Shown: positions 49,501-52,539 of the stretch, one piece after another
Position numbering within the stretch: the first letter of the stretch is position 1
Layout of the letters: every line of letters begins with the position of its first letter
Made by a program: the position numbers and the translations under genes
Assembly: GCA_033782935.1 (NCBI GenBank)
Contig: JAWQEG010001329.1
Location: 124,001-188,000 of the forward strand
Length of the DNA: 64,000 nt
Origin: Petrolisthes cinctipes
Lineage: Eukaryota; Arthropoda; Malacostraca; Decapoda; Porcellanidae
Reading direction: 5' to 3'
Notes under the pieces: model-generated
What the model was told of the DNA's origin: nothing
What the model saw: the letters and a program-made list of their open reading frames with translations, nothing else
Database searches by the model: none

Positions 49501-49556
49501 GGTTCTTTTTTCACGTTTTCCATGTTCTTAGACTGGGCCTGAGTATCCATGGCCAT
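6723..49556 (-). CDS. nonA: NonA/NONO-family DBHS RNA-binding protein (whole gene)
   Basis: Twelve exons join in one frame of 1,998 nt (665 residues plus stop): 49556-49119, 46341-46123, 45850-45692, 45439-45297, 44825-44676, 43701-43556, 43148-42958, 42685-42576, 42190-42036, 41168-41116, 10436-10359, 6878-6723. All junctions are GT-AG and the phases agree. Order of parts: Gly/Arg-rich N-terminus (1-146), RRM1 (about 170-245, RNP2 LWVGNL, RNP1 KGFAFVRM), RRM2 (about 250-325), NOPS segment (about 325-385), charged coiled coil (about 385-485), and a Gly/Ser/Trp-rich tail ending PAKRARY. In animals, DBHS proteins (NONO, SFPQ, Drosophila NonA, Chironomus hrp65) are nuclear dimers that bind RNA in splicing, transcription and nuclear retention. 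Length fits the family. The last two exons lie beyond a 30.7-kb, transposon-filled intron. The start is the first ATG in frame; another ATG follows two codons later. Confidence 0.95.
6879..10358 (-). other. nonA: nonA intron 11
   Basis: AT-rich intron of about 3.5 kb. It contains a remnant of the TTAA-type MITE near 7570-7610, a segment near 7618-7640 related to the 55531 inverted repeat, and an A-run followed by a T-run at about 9902-9934. No further exon was recognised. Confidence 0.7.
10359..10436 (-). CDS. nonA: nonA exon 11
   Basis: A 78-nt exon in phase 0 at both ends. Its acceptor GACACCAG follows a pyrimidine-rich tract and its donor is AAG|GTGAAT. It encodes TTNHDSSAIRHAGRADEKD and seven more residues, a low-complexity part of the C-terminal tail. 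The phases fit exon 10 (41116) and exon 12 exactly. Confidence 0.82.
11231..11252. repeat. poly-A run
   Basis: An uninterrupted A-run of about 22 bp inside nonA intron 10. Similar runs occur near 12645, 15600, 25670 and 35631 on plus, and T-runs near 46603 and 54000. Confidence 0.8.
11999..12620. repeat. Left arm of a large inverted repeat
   Basis: This segment reads from ACAGCTCCGGACAGATCAAA through a G-rich stretch to GCAGTCCCCCCTCT. It is matched in reverse complement by 17834-18621, allowing for a 213-bp insertion in the right arm. Shared landmarks are CAAGCGACTTGGTTTGGGCC, GGTGTCAAATCAGCAATAGT, AATAAAGGCACTGTCTATTG and CAGTATCCCACTAC (as complement). The arms are either long TIRs of one element or an inverted duplication. 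Confidence 0.85.
13070..13343 (+). mobile_element. MITE with internal 24-bp repeats, copy 1
   Basis: Begins GGTAATTATCTATTCTATTG and ends CAATAGTCTAGATAAATACC, which are inverted copies. Inside are a hairpin-like CCCCATTTCC/GGGGCATTTTG segment and three or four degenerate 24-bp repeats built on ACTACCGGGACCTAACC. Length is 274 bp. Other copies are at 13742-14624 (split by a retroposon), 48341-48657 and 48684-49003. Confidence 0.8.
13742..14624 (+). mobile_element. MITE with internal 24-bp repeats, copy 2, split
   Basis: Same ends as the copy at 13070. The element is interrupted after CCACTAATTTACACC by a SINE-like retroposon (13808-14374) and resumes at CTAATTTATACC, which is the retroposon's 12-bp target duplication with one mismatch. 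The nesting order is therefore clear: the MITE is older. Confidence 0.85.
13808..14374 (+). mobile_element. SINE-like retroposon with (CAA)n tail, copy 1
   Basis: About 567 bp, starting near GCCCAGGGTGGCTGACTTTA and ending in an ATCAACAACAACAAC tail, flanked by CTAATTTAYACC on both sides. Its T-rich internal tract is short here. Six copies exist in the window. The tail and variable-length direct repeats indicate target-primed reverse transcription. I could not find a convincing tRNA-like head. Confidence 0.8.
14955..15864. mobile_element. TIR element with CCACCTGGTGG in its ends
   Basis: The left end AGGGTCCTTTAGTGAACTC is matched in complement by the right end GAGCTCACTAAAAGACCCT. The inverted repeats continue inward through GATGCCACCTGGTGGCCG. 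Total length is 910 bp with AT-rich, A/T-run-filled interior and no transposase. The flanks share AATTAATACACAT, which may be part of the insertion site. Confidence 0.75.
16799..17242. mobile_element. Foldback MITE with long arms, TA-flanked
   Basis: CAGGGTGATTCAGAAATGCG at the left and its complement at the right open two arms of about 190 bp that match almost perfectly, around a spacer of about 65 bp. TA stands outside each end, so a Tc1/mariner-type target duplication is likely. It has no coding capacity. As RNA it would form a long hairpin in either orientation. Confidence 0.88.
17834..18621. repeat. Right arm of the large inverted repeat
   Basis: Reverse-complement partner of 11999-12620. 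It is longer because a hAT-like MITE (18099-18311) sits inside it. The outer end reads TTTGATCTGTCCGGAGCTGT. The arms enclose 5.2 kb that holds several younger elements and no transposase frame. Confidence 0.85.
18099..18311. mobile_element. hAT-like MITE with 8-bp target duplication
   Basis: Ends are CAATGCTGCCAAGT and the complement of CAATGTTGCCAGGT, flanked on both sides by CATCATCA, an exact 8-bp direct repeat as made by hAT transposases. Length is 213 bp. The interior has short GGGGAAATTTCT-like repeats. A sister copy is at 28154-28368. It inserted into the right arm of the large inverted repeat. Confidence 0.85.
19751..19978 (+). repeat. DIRS left inverted terminal repeat
   Basis: Begins TTATTGGTAAAGTGGAACCA and runs to GACCGCTCGTCCACTC. 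It is complementary to 26268-26492 over about 220 bp. The outermost bases differ: the left has GGTAAAGTGG where the right complement has GGTTGTGG. It contains GCCACCTGGTGGC at 19910-19921. Confidence 0.9.
19917..21719 (+). pseudogene. DIRS gag-like frame, shifted at a C14 tract
   Basis: The frame 19917-21017 has a Cys/Pro-rich head and a Ser/Arg-rich, low-complexity middle (about residues 205-265), then Pro-rich sequence. It stops just past a run of 14 C at 20998-21011. One frame over, coding continues without a stop from there through 21127 to 21719, including the conserved-looking YKARPFSTPVLASSK region. A single slip at the C tract thus explains the break; it may be a mutation or a sequencing error. 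The product would bind nucleic acid in a virus-like particle, by analogy with other DIRS elements. Confidence 0.7.
21720..21838 (+). other. Intron-like gap 1 in DIRS coding region
   Basis: GTAAGT opens the gap and TTTCTCCCCTACAG closes it. Joining 21719 to 21839 keeps the gag frame open and phase-consistent. The interior holds stops and T-rich sequence. Introns inside a retroelement are unusual, so this remains a prediction. Confidence 0.5.
21839..22092 (+). pseudogene. DIRS gag-like region, second block
   Basis: About 85 codons rich in Ala and Met, with MEGIGAMTTHNLREEARNFA, probably helical, lying between two intron-like gaps. Phase agrees with both neighbours. No known domain was recognised apart from its DIRS position. 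Confidence 0.55.
22093..22267 (+). other. Intron-like gap 2 in DIRS coding region
   Basis: Donor AA|GTAAGT at 22093 and acceptor TCCGTAG at 22267. Splicing here leads in phase into the frame that enters the reverse transcriptase. An overlapping alternative frame at 22268-22484 encodes a Pro/Arg-rich segment that could instead be the gag end. Confidence 0.5.
22268..22593 (+). pseudogene. DIRS block leading into the reverse transcriptase
   Basis: A 109-codon block that starts Pro/Ser-rich and ends with WSAAWPSHDWAARVIRQGL, which resembles the WxxIT..WVLxxVRxGL-like segment before the DIRS reverse-transcriptase core. The next GTGAGT at 22594 and TTTCCGTTACAG at 22763 look like a third intron. 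Phase after that gap is off by one base relative to the core frame, so a small indel is also needed. Confidence 0.5.
22594..22763 (+). other. Intron-like gap 3 in DIRS coding region
   Basis: CCG|GTGAGT opens it and a pyrimidine-rich stretch ending TTACAG closes it; the interior is T/C-rich. Joining the flanks gives the wrong frame for the reverse transcriptase by one base, so support is weaker than for gaps 1 and 2. Confidence 0.4.
22764..23400 (+). pseudogene. DIRS reverse transcriptase, active site broken
   Basis: From 22795 the frame carries DKTRLVMDLSNLNKFL, the motif A region ASLDLQDAYWYVPI and the motif B region LPFGLSLAPRVFTKL. At 23227-23235, where the YxDD catalytic motif is expected, the frame runs MYL and then shifts: the two aspartate codons are absent and downstream homology (WLLHAPSREQV) resumes in another frame. 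A deletion of about five bases at the motif accounts for both effects. A further frameshift lies near 23395. The protein cannot be functional. Confidence 0.85.
23490..24420 (+). pseudogene. DIRS RNase H domain
   Basis: The frame 23490-24527 shows RNase H landmarks in order: ASDVGWGYQ, ARESMVAREW, RFNMDNVVAVQ and ARYVPGRENDWADALSR. These fit the D-E-D-D residues of the DIRS/Ty3-type RNase H. Behind it comes a PEVDLFAS..N..LPLFLS segment that joins RNase H to the recombinase in many DIRS elements. The frame continues to 24527 only as a shadow. Confidence 0.8.
24420..25623 (+). pseudogene. DIRS tyrosine recombinase
   Basis: The N-terminal part (LEFLRGVLSKRFTQETVGKM) is in one frame and, after a shift near 24600, the catalytic part is in the frame 24565-25623. 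In that frame the tyrosine-recombinase residues are visible: Arg123 in GYRASQLAAL, His238 and Arg241 in HSVRG, Trp264 in GGWTS (the usual His/Trp position) and Tyr274 in RTRY. Only the Lys of the beta-hairpin is not certain. The enzyme inserts the circular DIRS DNA by site-specific recombination. The extra C-terminal residues after Tyr274 are Gly/Arg- and Ser-rich and may be read-through. Confidence 0.85.
25622..25695 (+). terminator. DIRS polyadenylation signal and internal A-run
   Basis: AATAAA occurs just after the recombinase frame (about 25622), followed about 45 bases later by an uninterrupted run of about 25 A. The spacing resembles a captured poly(A) tail of a processed transcript, although more DIRS sequence, including the internal complementary region and the right terminal repeat, follows. 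Confidence 0.45.
26120..26212 (+). repeat. DIRS internal complementary region
   Basis: 26121-26156 is the complement of the outer left end (CAGCTGTGCTGGTTCCGCTT, TACCAATAAT) and 26183-26212 is the complement of the outer right end (ATTTATTGGTTGTGGAACCA). In DIRS replication models this segment templates joining of the two ends into a circle. Between the halves lies TGCATTTGTCGCGGCTGAAA, of which TGCATTTGT also flanks the element on the right. Confidence 0.85.
26268..26492 (-). repeat. DIRS right inverted terminal repeat
   Basis: Complement of the left repeat, from GAGTGGACGAGCGGTCGCTC to GCTGGTTCCACAACCAATAA. It contains GCCACCAGGTGGC at 26325-26337. Confidence 0.9.
27672..27710 (+). repeat. 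Second copy of the DIRS junction core
   Basis: CAATAATAGTGCATTTGT, then GCGGC, then GTATTTATTGGTT. It repeats the core of the DIRS internal complementary region (26151-26196) with a shorter middle. No DIRS body is attached. It may be a remnant of an excised or truncated DIRS copy, or of the repeat family into which DIRS inserted. Confidence 0.6.
28154..28368. mobile_element. hAT-like MITE with 8-bp target duplication, copy 2
   Basis: Ends CAATGTTGTCAGGT and the complement of CAGTGTTGCCAGGT, flanked by exact AGGCTGGC repeats at 28146-28153 and 28369-28376. Interior blocks (CAAGAGTAAACAGGG, GGGAAATTTCGTCAAGCAGA) match the copy at 18099. Confidence 0.85.
28817..29194 (+). pseudogene. Tigger/pogo-type transposase, C-terminal remnant
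   Basis: The 125-codon frame contains SVACIRHGWKPLLPHL and an acidic tail (LNLEDLDATINDFIGFEA), which resemble the region after the DDE domain of Tigger/jerky-type transposases, where a conserved C/W..A/G W..L segment occurs. The DDE catalytic part is missing. Position within TIRs of pogo type supports the call. Confidence 0.5.
31485..31545. repeat. (AG)n microsatellite
   Basis: About 61 bp of uninterrupted AG dinucleotides within nonA intron 10; in the nonA transcript it would read as (CU)n, a possible polypyrimidine-binding tract. Confidence 0.95.
32881..33047. mobile_element. Palindromic MITE inside Helitron, copy 1
   Basis: TACAGTCAGCGGCAGAAGTC opens it and its complement closes it; 167 bp including TA borders. 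The arms match over most of their length. An equal-length copy lies at 33336-33502. Confidence 0.85.
33048..33242. repeat. Third palindrome inside Helitron
   Basis: CCATGGCTGATAGTGCTGGA at the left and TCCAGCACTATCAGCCATGG at the right form arms of about 65 bp that include CCAAGGAGTGTTGGAGAGCA. Flanking TACA/TGTA suggests it too is a TA-flanked unit. It fills the space between the two 167-bp MITEs, followed by a short perfect-looking hairpin at 33241-33269 (AGCTCAAACGAAAATTTTCC). Confidence 0.75.
33336..33502. mobile_element. Palindromic MITE inside Helitron, copy 2
   Basis: TACAGTCGGCAGCAAAAGTC opens and CAGGACTTCTGCCGCCGACTGTA closes with slight differences from copy 1; also 167 bp. Same orientation of the asymmetric centre as copy 1. 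Confidence 0.85.
34575..41001. other. AT-rich intron sequence with no recognised element
   Basis: Part of nonA intron 10. It holds many short TACTGTA/TACAGTA words, an A-run at about 35631-35652, a (TA)n patch near 37685 and a remnant of the TTAA MITE near 39570. No gene or intact transposon is visible; the frames here are short and unrelated to known families. Confidence 0.55.
41001..41006 (-). terminator. nonA: Intronic AATAAA at the stop of a possible nonA short isoform
   Basis: If the donor at 41115 is not used, the frame from exon 10 runs 37 more codons (Pro/Gln/Leu-rich, ending CTPSK) to TAA at 41004-41002. AATAAA overlaps that stop codon. This would suit intronic polyadenylation before the 30.7-kb intron. 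Confidence 0.45.
41116..41168 (-). CDS. nonA: nonA exon 10
   Basis: 53 nt, acceptor CAACAG, donor CCCCCG|GTAAGT. Encodes RSGYQRGNSESDLPPPP. Enters with two bases of a split codon and leaves in phase 0. Confidence 0.88.
41300..41854 (+). mobile_element. SINE-like retroposon, copy 2
   Basis: In nonA intron 9, flanked by exact 15-bp direct repeats TCAACATCAAACTGT at 41285-41299 and 41855-41869. It contains a CT/T-rich tract near 41458-41485 in the place where other copies have pure T. Confidence 0.88.
42036..42190 (-). CDS. nonA: nonA exon 9
   Basis: 155 nt encoding a Gly/Ser/Trp-rich segment (SQGGSSWRGGGSDSWGRSG and similar), ending DPWQND. Acceptor TTATACAG, donor GACA|GTAAGT. Confidence 0.9.
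42576..42685 (-). CDS. nonA: nonA exon 8
   Basis: 110 nt encoding ERGGDLLKSENSQDSFGSGG and onward to RRNGDSY. Acceptor TTGACAG, donor TACAG|GTCAGA. Confidence 0.9.
42958..43148 (-). CDS. nonA: nonA exon 7 (coiled coil)
   Basis: 191 nt encoding a long Glu/Arg/Gln-rich helix (REEMNQRTKSDYEARQREWE and onward). In DBHS proteins this helix mediates polymerisation along RNA. Donor is CAG|GTGTGT, weaker than most here. Confidence 0.93.
43556..43701 (-). CDS. nonA: nonA exon 6 (NOPS end and coiled-coil start)
   Basis: 146 nt encoding YGLKWKQLYELFDKKRDALD and a charged helix. W-K-x-L-Y-E-L is a hallmark of the DBHS NOPS/coiled-coil junction. Confidence 0.93.
43805..44238 (+). mobile_element. SINE-like retroposon, copy 3, internally shortened
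   Basis: In nonA intron 5. It lacks the segment with the T-run and a stretch before it, so it is about 435 bp. Flanks ACTGTACAGCTCT and ACTGTACTGCTGCT are the likely target duplication. Confidence 0.82.
44676..44825 (-). CDS. nonA: nonA exon 5 (NOPS)
   Basis: 150 nt encoding RPVIVEQMALVDDNEGMSE and NPEYVKERQQGPRFAHPGSF, the NOPS segment that makes the DBHS dimer contact. Acceptor GTTTCAG, donor ATGA|GTAAGT. Confidence 0.95.
45297..45439 (-). CDS. nonA: nonA exon 4 (RRM2, second half)
   Basis: 143 nt encoding VFGELEKAIVITDERGRATG and the GIVEY strand of RRM2. Acceptor ATTACAG, donor GTTTC|GTAAGT. Confidence 0.95.
45692..45850 (-). CDS. nonA: nonA exon 3 (RRM1 end, RRM2 start)
   Basis: 159 nt, phase 0 at both ends. 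It encodes the last helix of RRM1 and the start of RRM2 (ALKIRNLSTWVTNELLEKAF). Confidence 0.95.
46123..46341 (-). CDS. nonA: nonA exon 2 (RRM1)
   Basis: 219 nt, phase 0 at both ends, encoding RRM1 with RNP2 (LWVGNL) and RNP1 (KGFAFVRM). Acceptor TCTACACAG, donor ATG|GTGAGT. Confidence 0.96.
47877..48107 (-). repeat. 24-bp minisatellite
   Basis: Nine full and one partial copies of GGTAGTCTGCTAAGGTTAGG-TCCC in nonA intron 1. Units differ at few bases. The unit equals the internal repeat of the MITE family at 13070 and 48341. Because 24 is a multiple of three, an open frame with an 8-residue repeat runs through it, but it has no gene context. Confidence 0.92.
48341..49003. mobile_element. Two MITE copies head to head forming a foldback
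   Basis: Left copy about 48341-48657 and right copy 48684-49003 are inverted relative to each other with about 26 bp between. Each carries the CCCCATTTCC hairpin segment and the degenerate ACTACCGGGACCTAACC repeats of the family. Together they can fold into a hairpin of more than 300 imperfect base pairs in the first intron of nonA. Confidence 0.85.
49119..49556 (-). CDS. nonA: nonA exon 1 (coding part)
   Basis: 438 nt encoding the start MAMDTQAQSKNMENVKKEPQ, then an RGG/Gly-rich low-complexity region of about 100 residues. Such regions promote condensation in paraspeckle-type bodies. Donor CAG|GTAAGC. The in-frame sequence upstream has no ATG, so the start at 49556 is chosen. Confidence 0.9.
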
Positions 49557-49625
49557 GCTATTCCACCAGAAATAACTCCAAGCACACGGTAACACAGCTC
49601 AATTCAAAATGGCGGTGTGAGTGTG
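49557..49625 (-). promoter_or_regulatory. nonA: nonA 5' end with YY1-like motif
   Basis: AAAATGGCGG on the plus strand near 49607 resembles the YY1 site that often lies just inside housekeeping-gene transcripts. It is about 50 bases before the nonA start codon. A TG repeat follows. Inferred from motif and position only. Confidence 0.3.
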
Positions 49626-51831
49626 AGTGTGTGTGTGTGGTCCGACTACCCGGGGTTGCCACATCAATTTCTTTACATATTACAACCTATACAAATTGTG
49701 TTATCAGTACCGTCTAGGTTATAATAAACATTTTCTATGCACTCTCTATCTCGTCAAAGTAAGTCTGGTTTTACAGTAATTATTCTTAAGTTCACTGTAT
49801 GGTTTGCGGTTACTATGATACTGGTTACCACAGACCTGGCATCATGTTCTTGTATAAGGTGCCATTATCTACCACCAAACATCACTCAATATACATGAAA
49901 ATAGTGTTTACAGTAAGCTATTGCCTTATAAACTGTTCATTGTAATATTACTATGCTCGAATCCAAATTAAACTTGTTAATTGGCAAACGTCTTATATGA
50001 AAGAGGTTGTAAATAAATGTCATCATGGCTAATCTGGCATCTTTAGTATGTGTTTTGTCGCTCCATTGGAGTAATTGTTATCATTCAACTAGTAAAAATT
50101 ATTCGCTTTATTGATTGACCCTTTGATCTCTATTTAGCCCATTAACCTCTACCATACAACTATTTAGCCATTATCATATACTATCAGAAACATTTACAGC
50201 TCCACATAGATTGAACAAAGAAATATGAAAGACATTCTTAGACTCCTGGAGCATTCTGGTCCTCCAAGAAAACACACCAAGGGCAATGATCGATACTGCG
50301 CCTGCGCTTATGGACCCACGCCACCCTTACCCTCTCATCTCATTGATCCAATCTTAAATCGATATATTTCATAGATATTTGAAAGATACATCGCACCTTC
50401 TTTTATAATGGCCACTGGTGCAAGACGTAAAAATAAAGGACCAAAATCGGCAGCTCTGTGCCTACAGAATATGTAAATTAAGCACTAATTAGAATGTTAT
50501 TTTGAGTGATAAGCGCAGTGATATTGATGTTACAAGGTAATTACTCATTACGCCGCTAAAAGTAATAAATATAATATCACAGTCAGTAATCCAAGGTGGC
50601 CCTATTGAAGCACCGTTAAAAAGCCAAAGCGTCCTCCCCAAAATCCAAAGCGATAAAAAAAATATCAACAAACTCCGTTGGAAAAGTGGAATATCGTCTC
50701 TGGCAGACCGTGTCACCGCAATCACATAAATACTAAAAACAGTAGTGAGTAACAGTAGTACACTCTAGGGAATAACTAAGCAAAACTGACAACCTGGCAG
50801 TCCATAGAAGTTTTCCCAACATCTTGAGATTTTGAATAACATCTTTAGTTCTTGAAAATTTTGATCGAAAATTGACCATTTCTGGGATTTTTGGTCCATA
50901 TGTAAATAAAGGAAAATTTCATGTAATTATAATTATAAACAATAAAACAAAATTATATCTAGCTATATTATTGTATGTGCAAACAGCTACTGGCTTGCTA
51001 TAAGGTTAAAGTATTAAGGTAACTGGTGTTGGCTGATGGTGGGCAGCAGGTCAGTGTTGTGGGCCACAGGAAGTAGCCACTGAATATTGTAGATTATAAT
51101 GATAATATAATGCAGAGCTTATAGCATCGCAGTAGAGAGGAAACAATAATAATAAAACTAACCTATATTATACCTGACGTAAAGTTTAAATAACAAACCT
51201 CTGGATTTCTTTAAGACTATTTGGTTAATAGTATTGGGAATTTCATTATTATTCAGCTGGTAATGGTAACCCTGGTCTTGGAGTGACTGTATAAATAGTA
51301 TTTGTATAGAATATTGGACACTAACTATATAACCTATTATAGTATTTCAAAGTAATAAATTCGTTTGAGGAGGCGAAAAAGTTTGTGACTTTAAATTAAA
51401 GAGTCAATAAAGGAAGTTACTTATCATTTTCGGTGATTTTCCTTCCTAGTTACAGTATATTGATTGAAGGTTGTTTATGTATTTTGAAATCCTATCCCAG
51501 TGTGACTGTTGCCTACATTTTTACCTGGTTTGATTTCGCACACTATGTTTGCCCTGGTTTGGTCCCGGTAATTAATTATGTCCTGGTCCAGATCAGGTTG
51601 AATTAGGTTTGGTCAGGTAAAGTTAGACTAAATCTTAACAAAAAATAGCAGTTTAAATAAATAGGATGTTATATAAAAAGTTTGGGAACAATTGATTTAA
51701 ACCATATAATTTAATAAATTTATATTATATCACCTAAAAAATATTTATTGTTACCTTTTTCTTTTACAGTTTTGGTATACAATATGTTGCTGTATTGTAA
51801 TGTTGTCTAATTTTACTATCTGAATGACATG
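49626..51831. other. Intergenic region between nonA and PIGS
   Basis: No gene is firmly visible. Near 50290 is CTGCGCCTGCGC, one base from an NRF-1 palindrome, and near 50356 AATCGATATA, close to the insect DRE core. A short frame of 22 codons opens at 50408 and meets a possible donor. The rest is AT-rich. Confidence 0.4.
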
Positions 51832-52219
51832 TTAATGAGAGATTCTTTTGTTGGTGAATTGGAAGGTGTTTTATTCCTCCAAACTGTACCATAAATCACA
51901 TCCCAAATGAGTTAGGCCTGGGACACAATGGTGCTTTGTGTCGCCACGCAAGGACCACTCGCACTTGTCACGCTGTAGCGGGGACGTGAAGGCGAAGAAA
52001 GACCAGAATGGTAGACAAGAGATTTATTACCATACAGTTTTGGTAATGACTGTCACCTTCTTCAATGGTGAATAGTCAAAGGACGAATCGTGTTGTCTCT
52101 GTGTGGTGATCACAAAGCACCTGTGTGTCCCGGGCCTAACACTGTAGTGGTCTATATTGTGGCATAGTTTGGAAGAATCCGTAACCTTCCAATTTACAAA
52201 CATGAGAATCTCTCCTTAA
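51832..52219. mobile_element. TTAA MITE split by a GGCC MITE
   Basis: The outer element starts TTAATGAGAGATTC and ends GAATCTCTCCTTAA, with the family's ATTCCTCC / GGAAGAAT blocks. A complete GGCC-family MITE (51915-52136) is nested in it. It lies about 75 bp upstream of the PIGS start codon. Confidence 0.78.
51915..52136. mobile_element. GGCC-family MITE, copy 2
   Basis: 222 bp; ends GGCCTGGGACACA and the complement of GGCCCGGGACACA. The sequence between matches 152-375 in reverse order of its halves. TTA precedes and TAA follows, so those bases may belong to the TIR. Confidence 0.8.
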
Positions 52220-52292
52220 TACCATATTCTTTGTCTATTTAACTAAAGCCAGAACCAAAAGAGCAGGAATTTTTGGAAAGAATAACAATATA

Positions 52293-52539
52293 ATGAAGAA
52301 GGAAGGTGAAGGTGAAGACCGTGAAGGTGCATTGGCTGCTGCTGGGTTTGCTGTGGTATTAGTATTGGTGGGATTACCAGTATGGTGGTATACAACTACC
52401 GTATATCGTGCTACATTACCATATGCCACCATAGAACAGTTATCACATCAACTACGACATCACACTGTTGGGTTGGATGTTGTCGGACAAGTACGAGCAT
52501 CATTCAAGGACGACTTGGAGACAAAACTTGAGTCTATGC
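52293..52539 (+). CDS. PIGS: PIGS exon 1
   Basis: Encodes a short acidic head, the first membrane segment and YRATLPYATIEQL. Donor ATGC|GTAAGA. Its 3' edge and the start of the intron are repeated twice downstream (52614-52697, 52698-52780). Confidence 0.9.

Noticed and set aside
49236..49592. Plus-strand Ser/Thr- and Pro-rich frames opposite nonA exon 1
   Set aside because: These are antisense shadows of the Gly/Arg-rich coding repeat.
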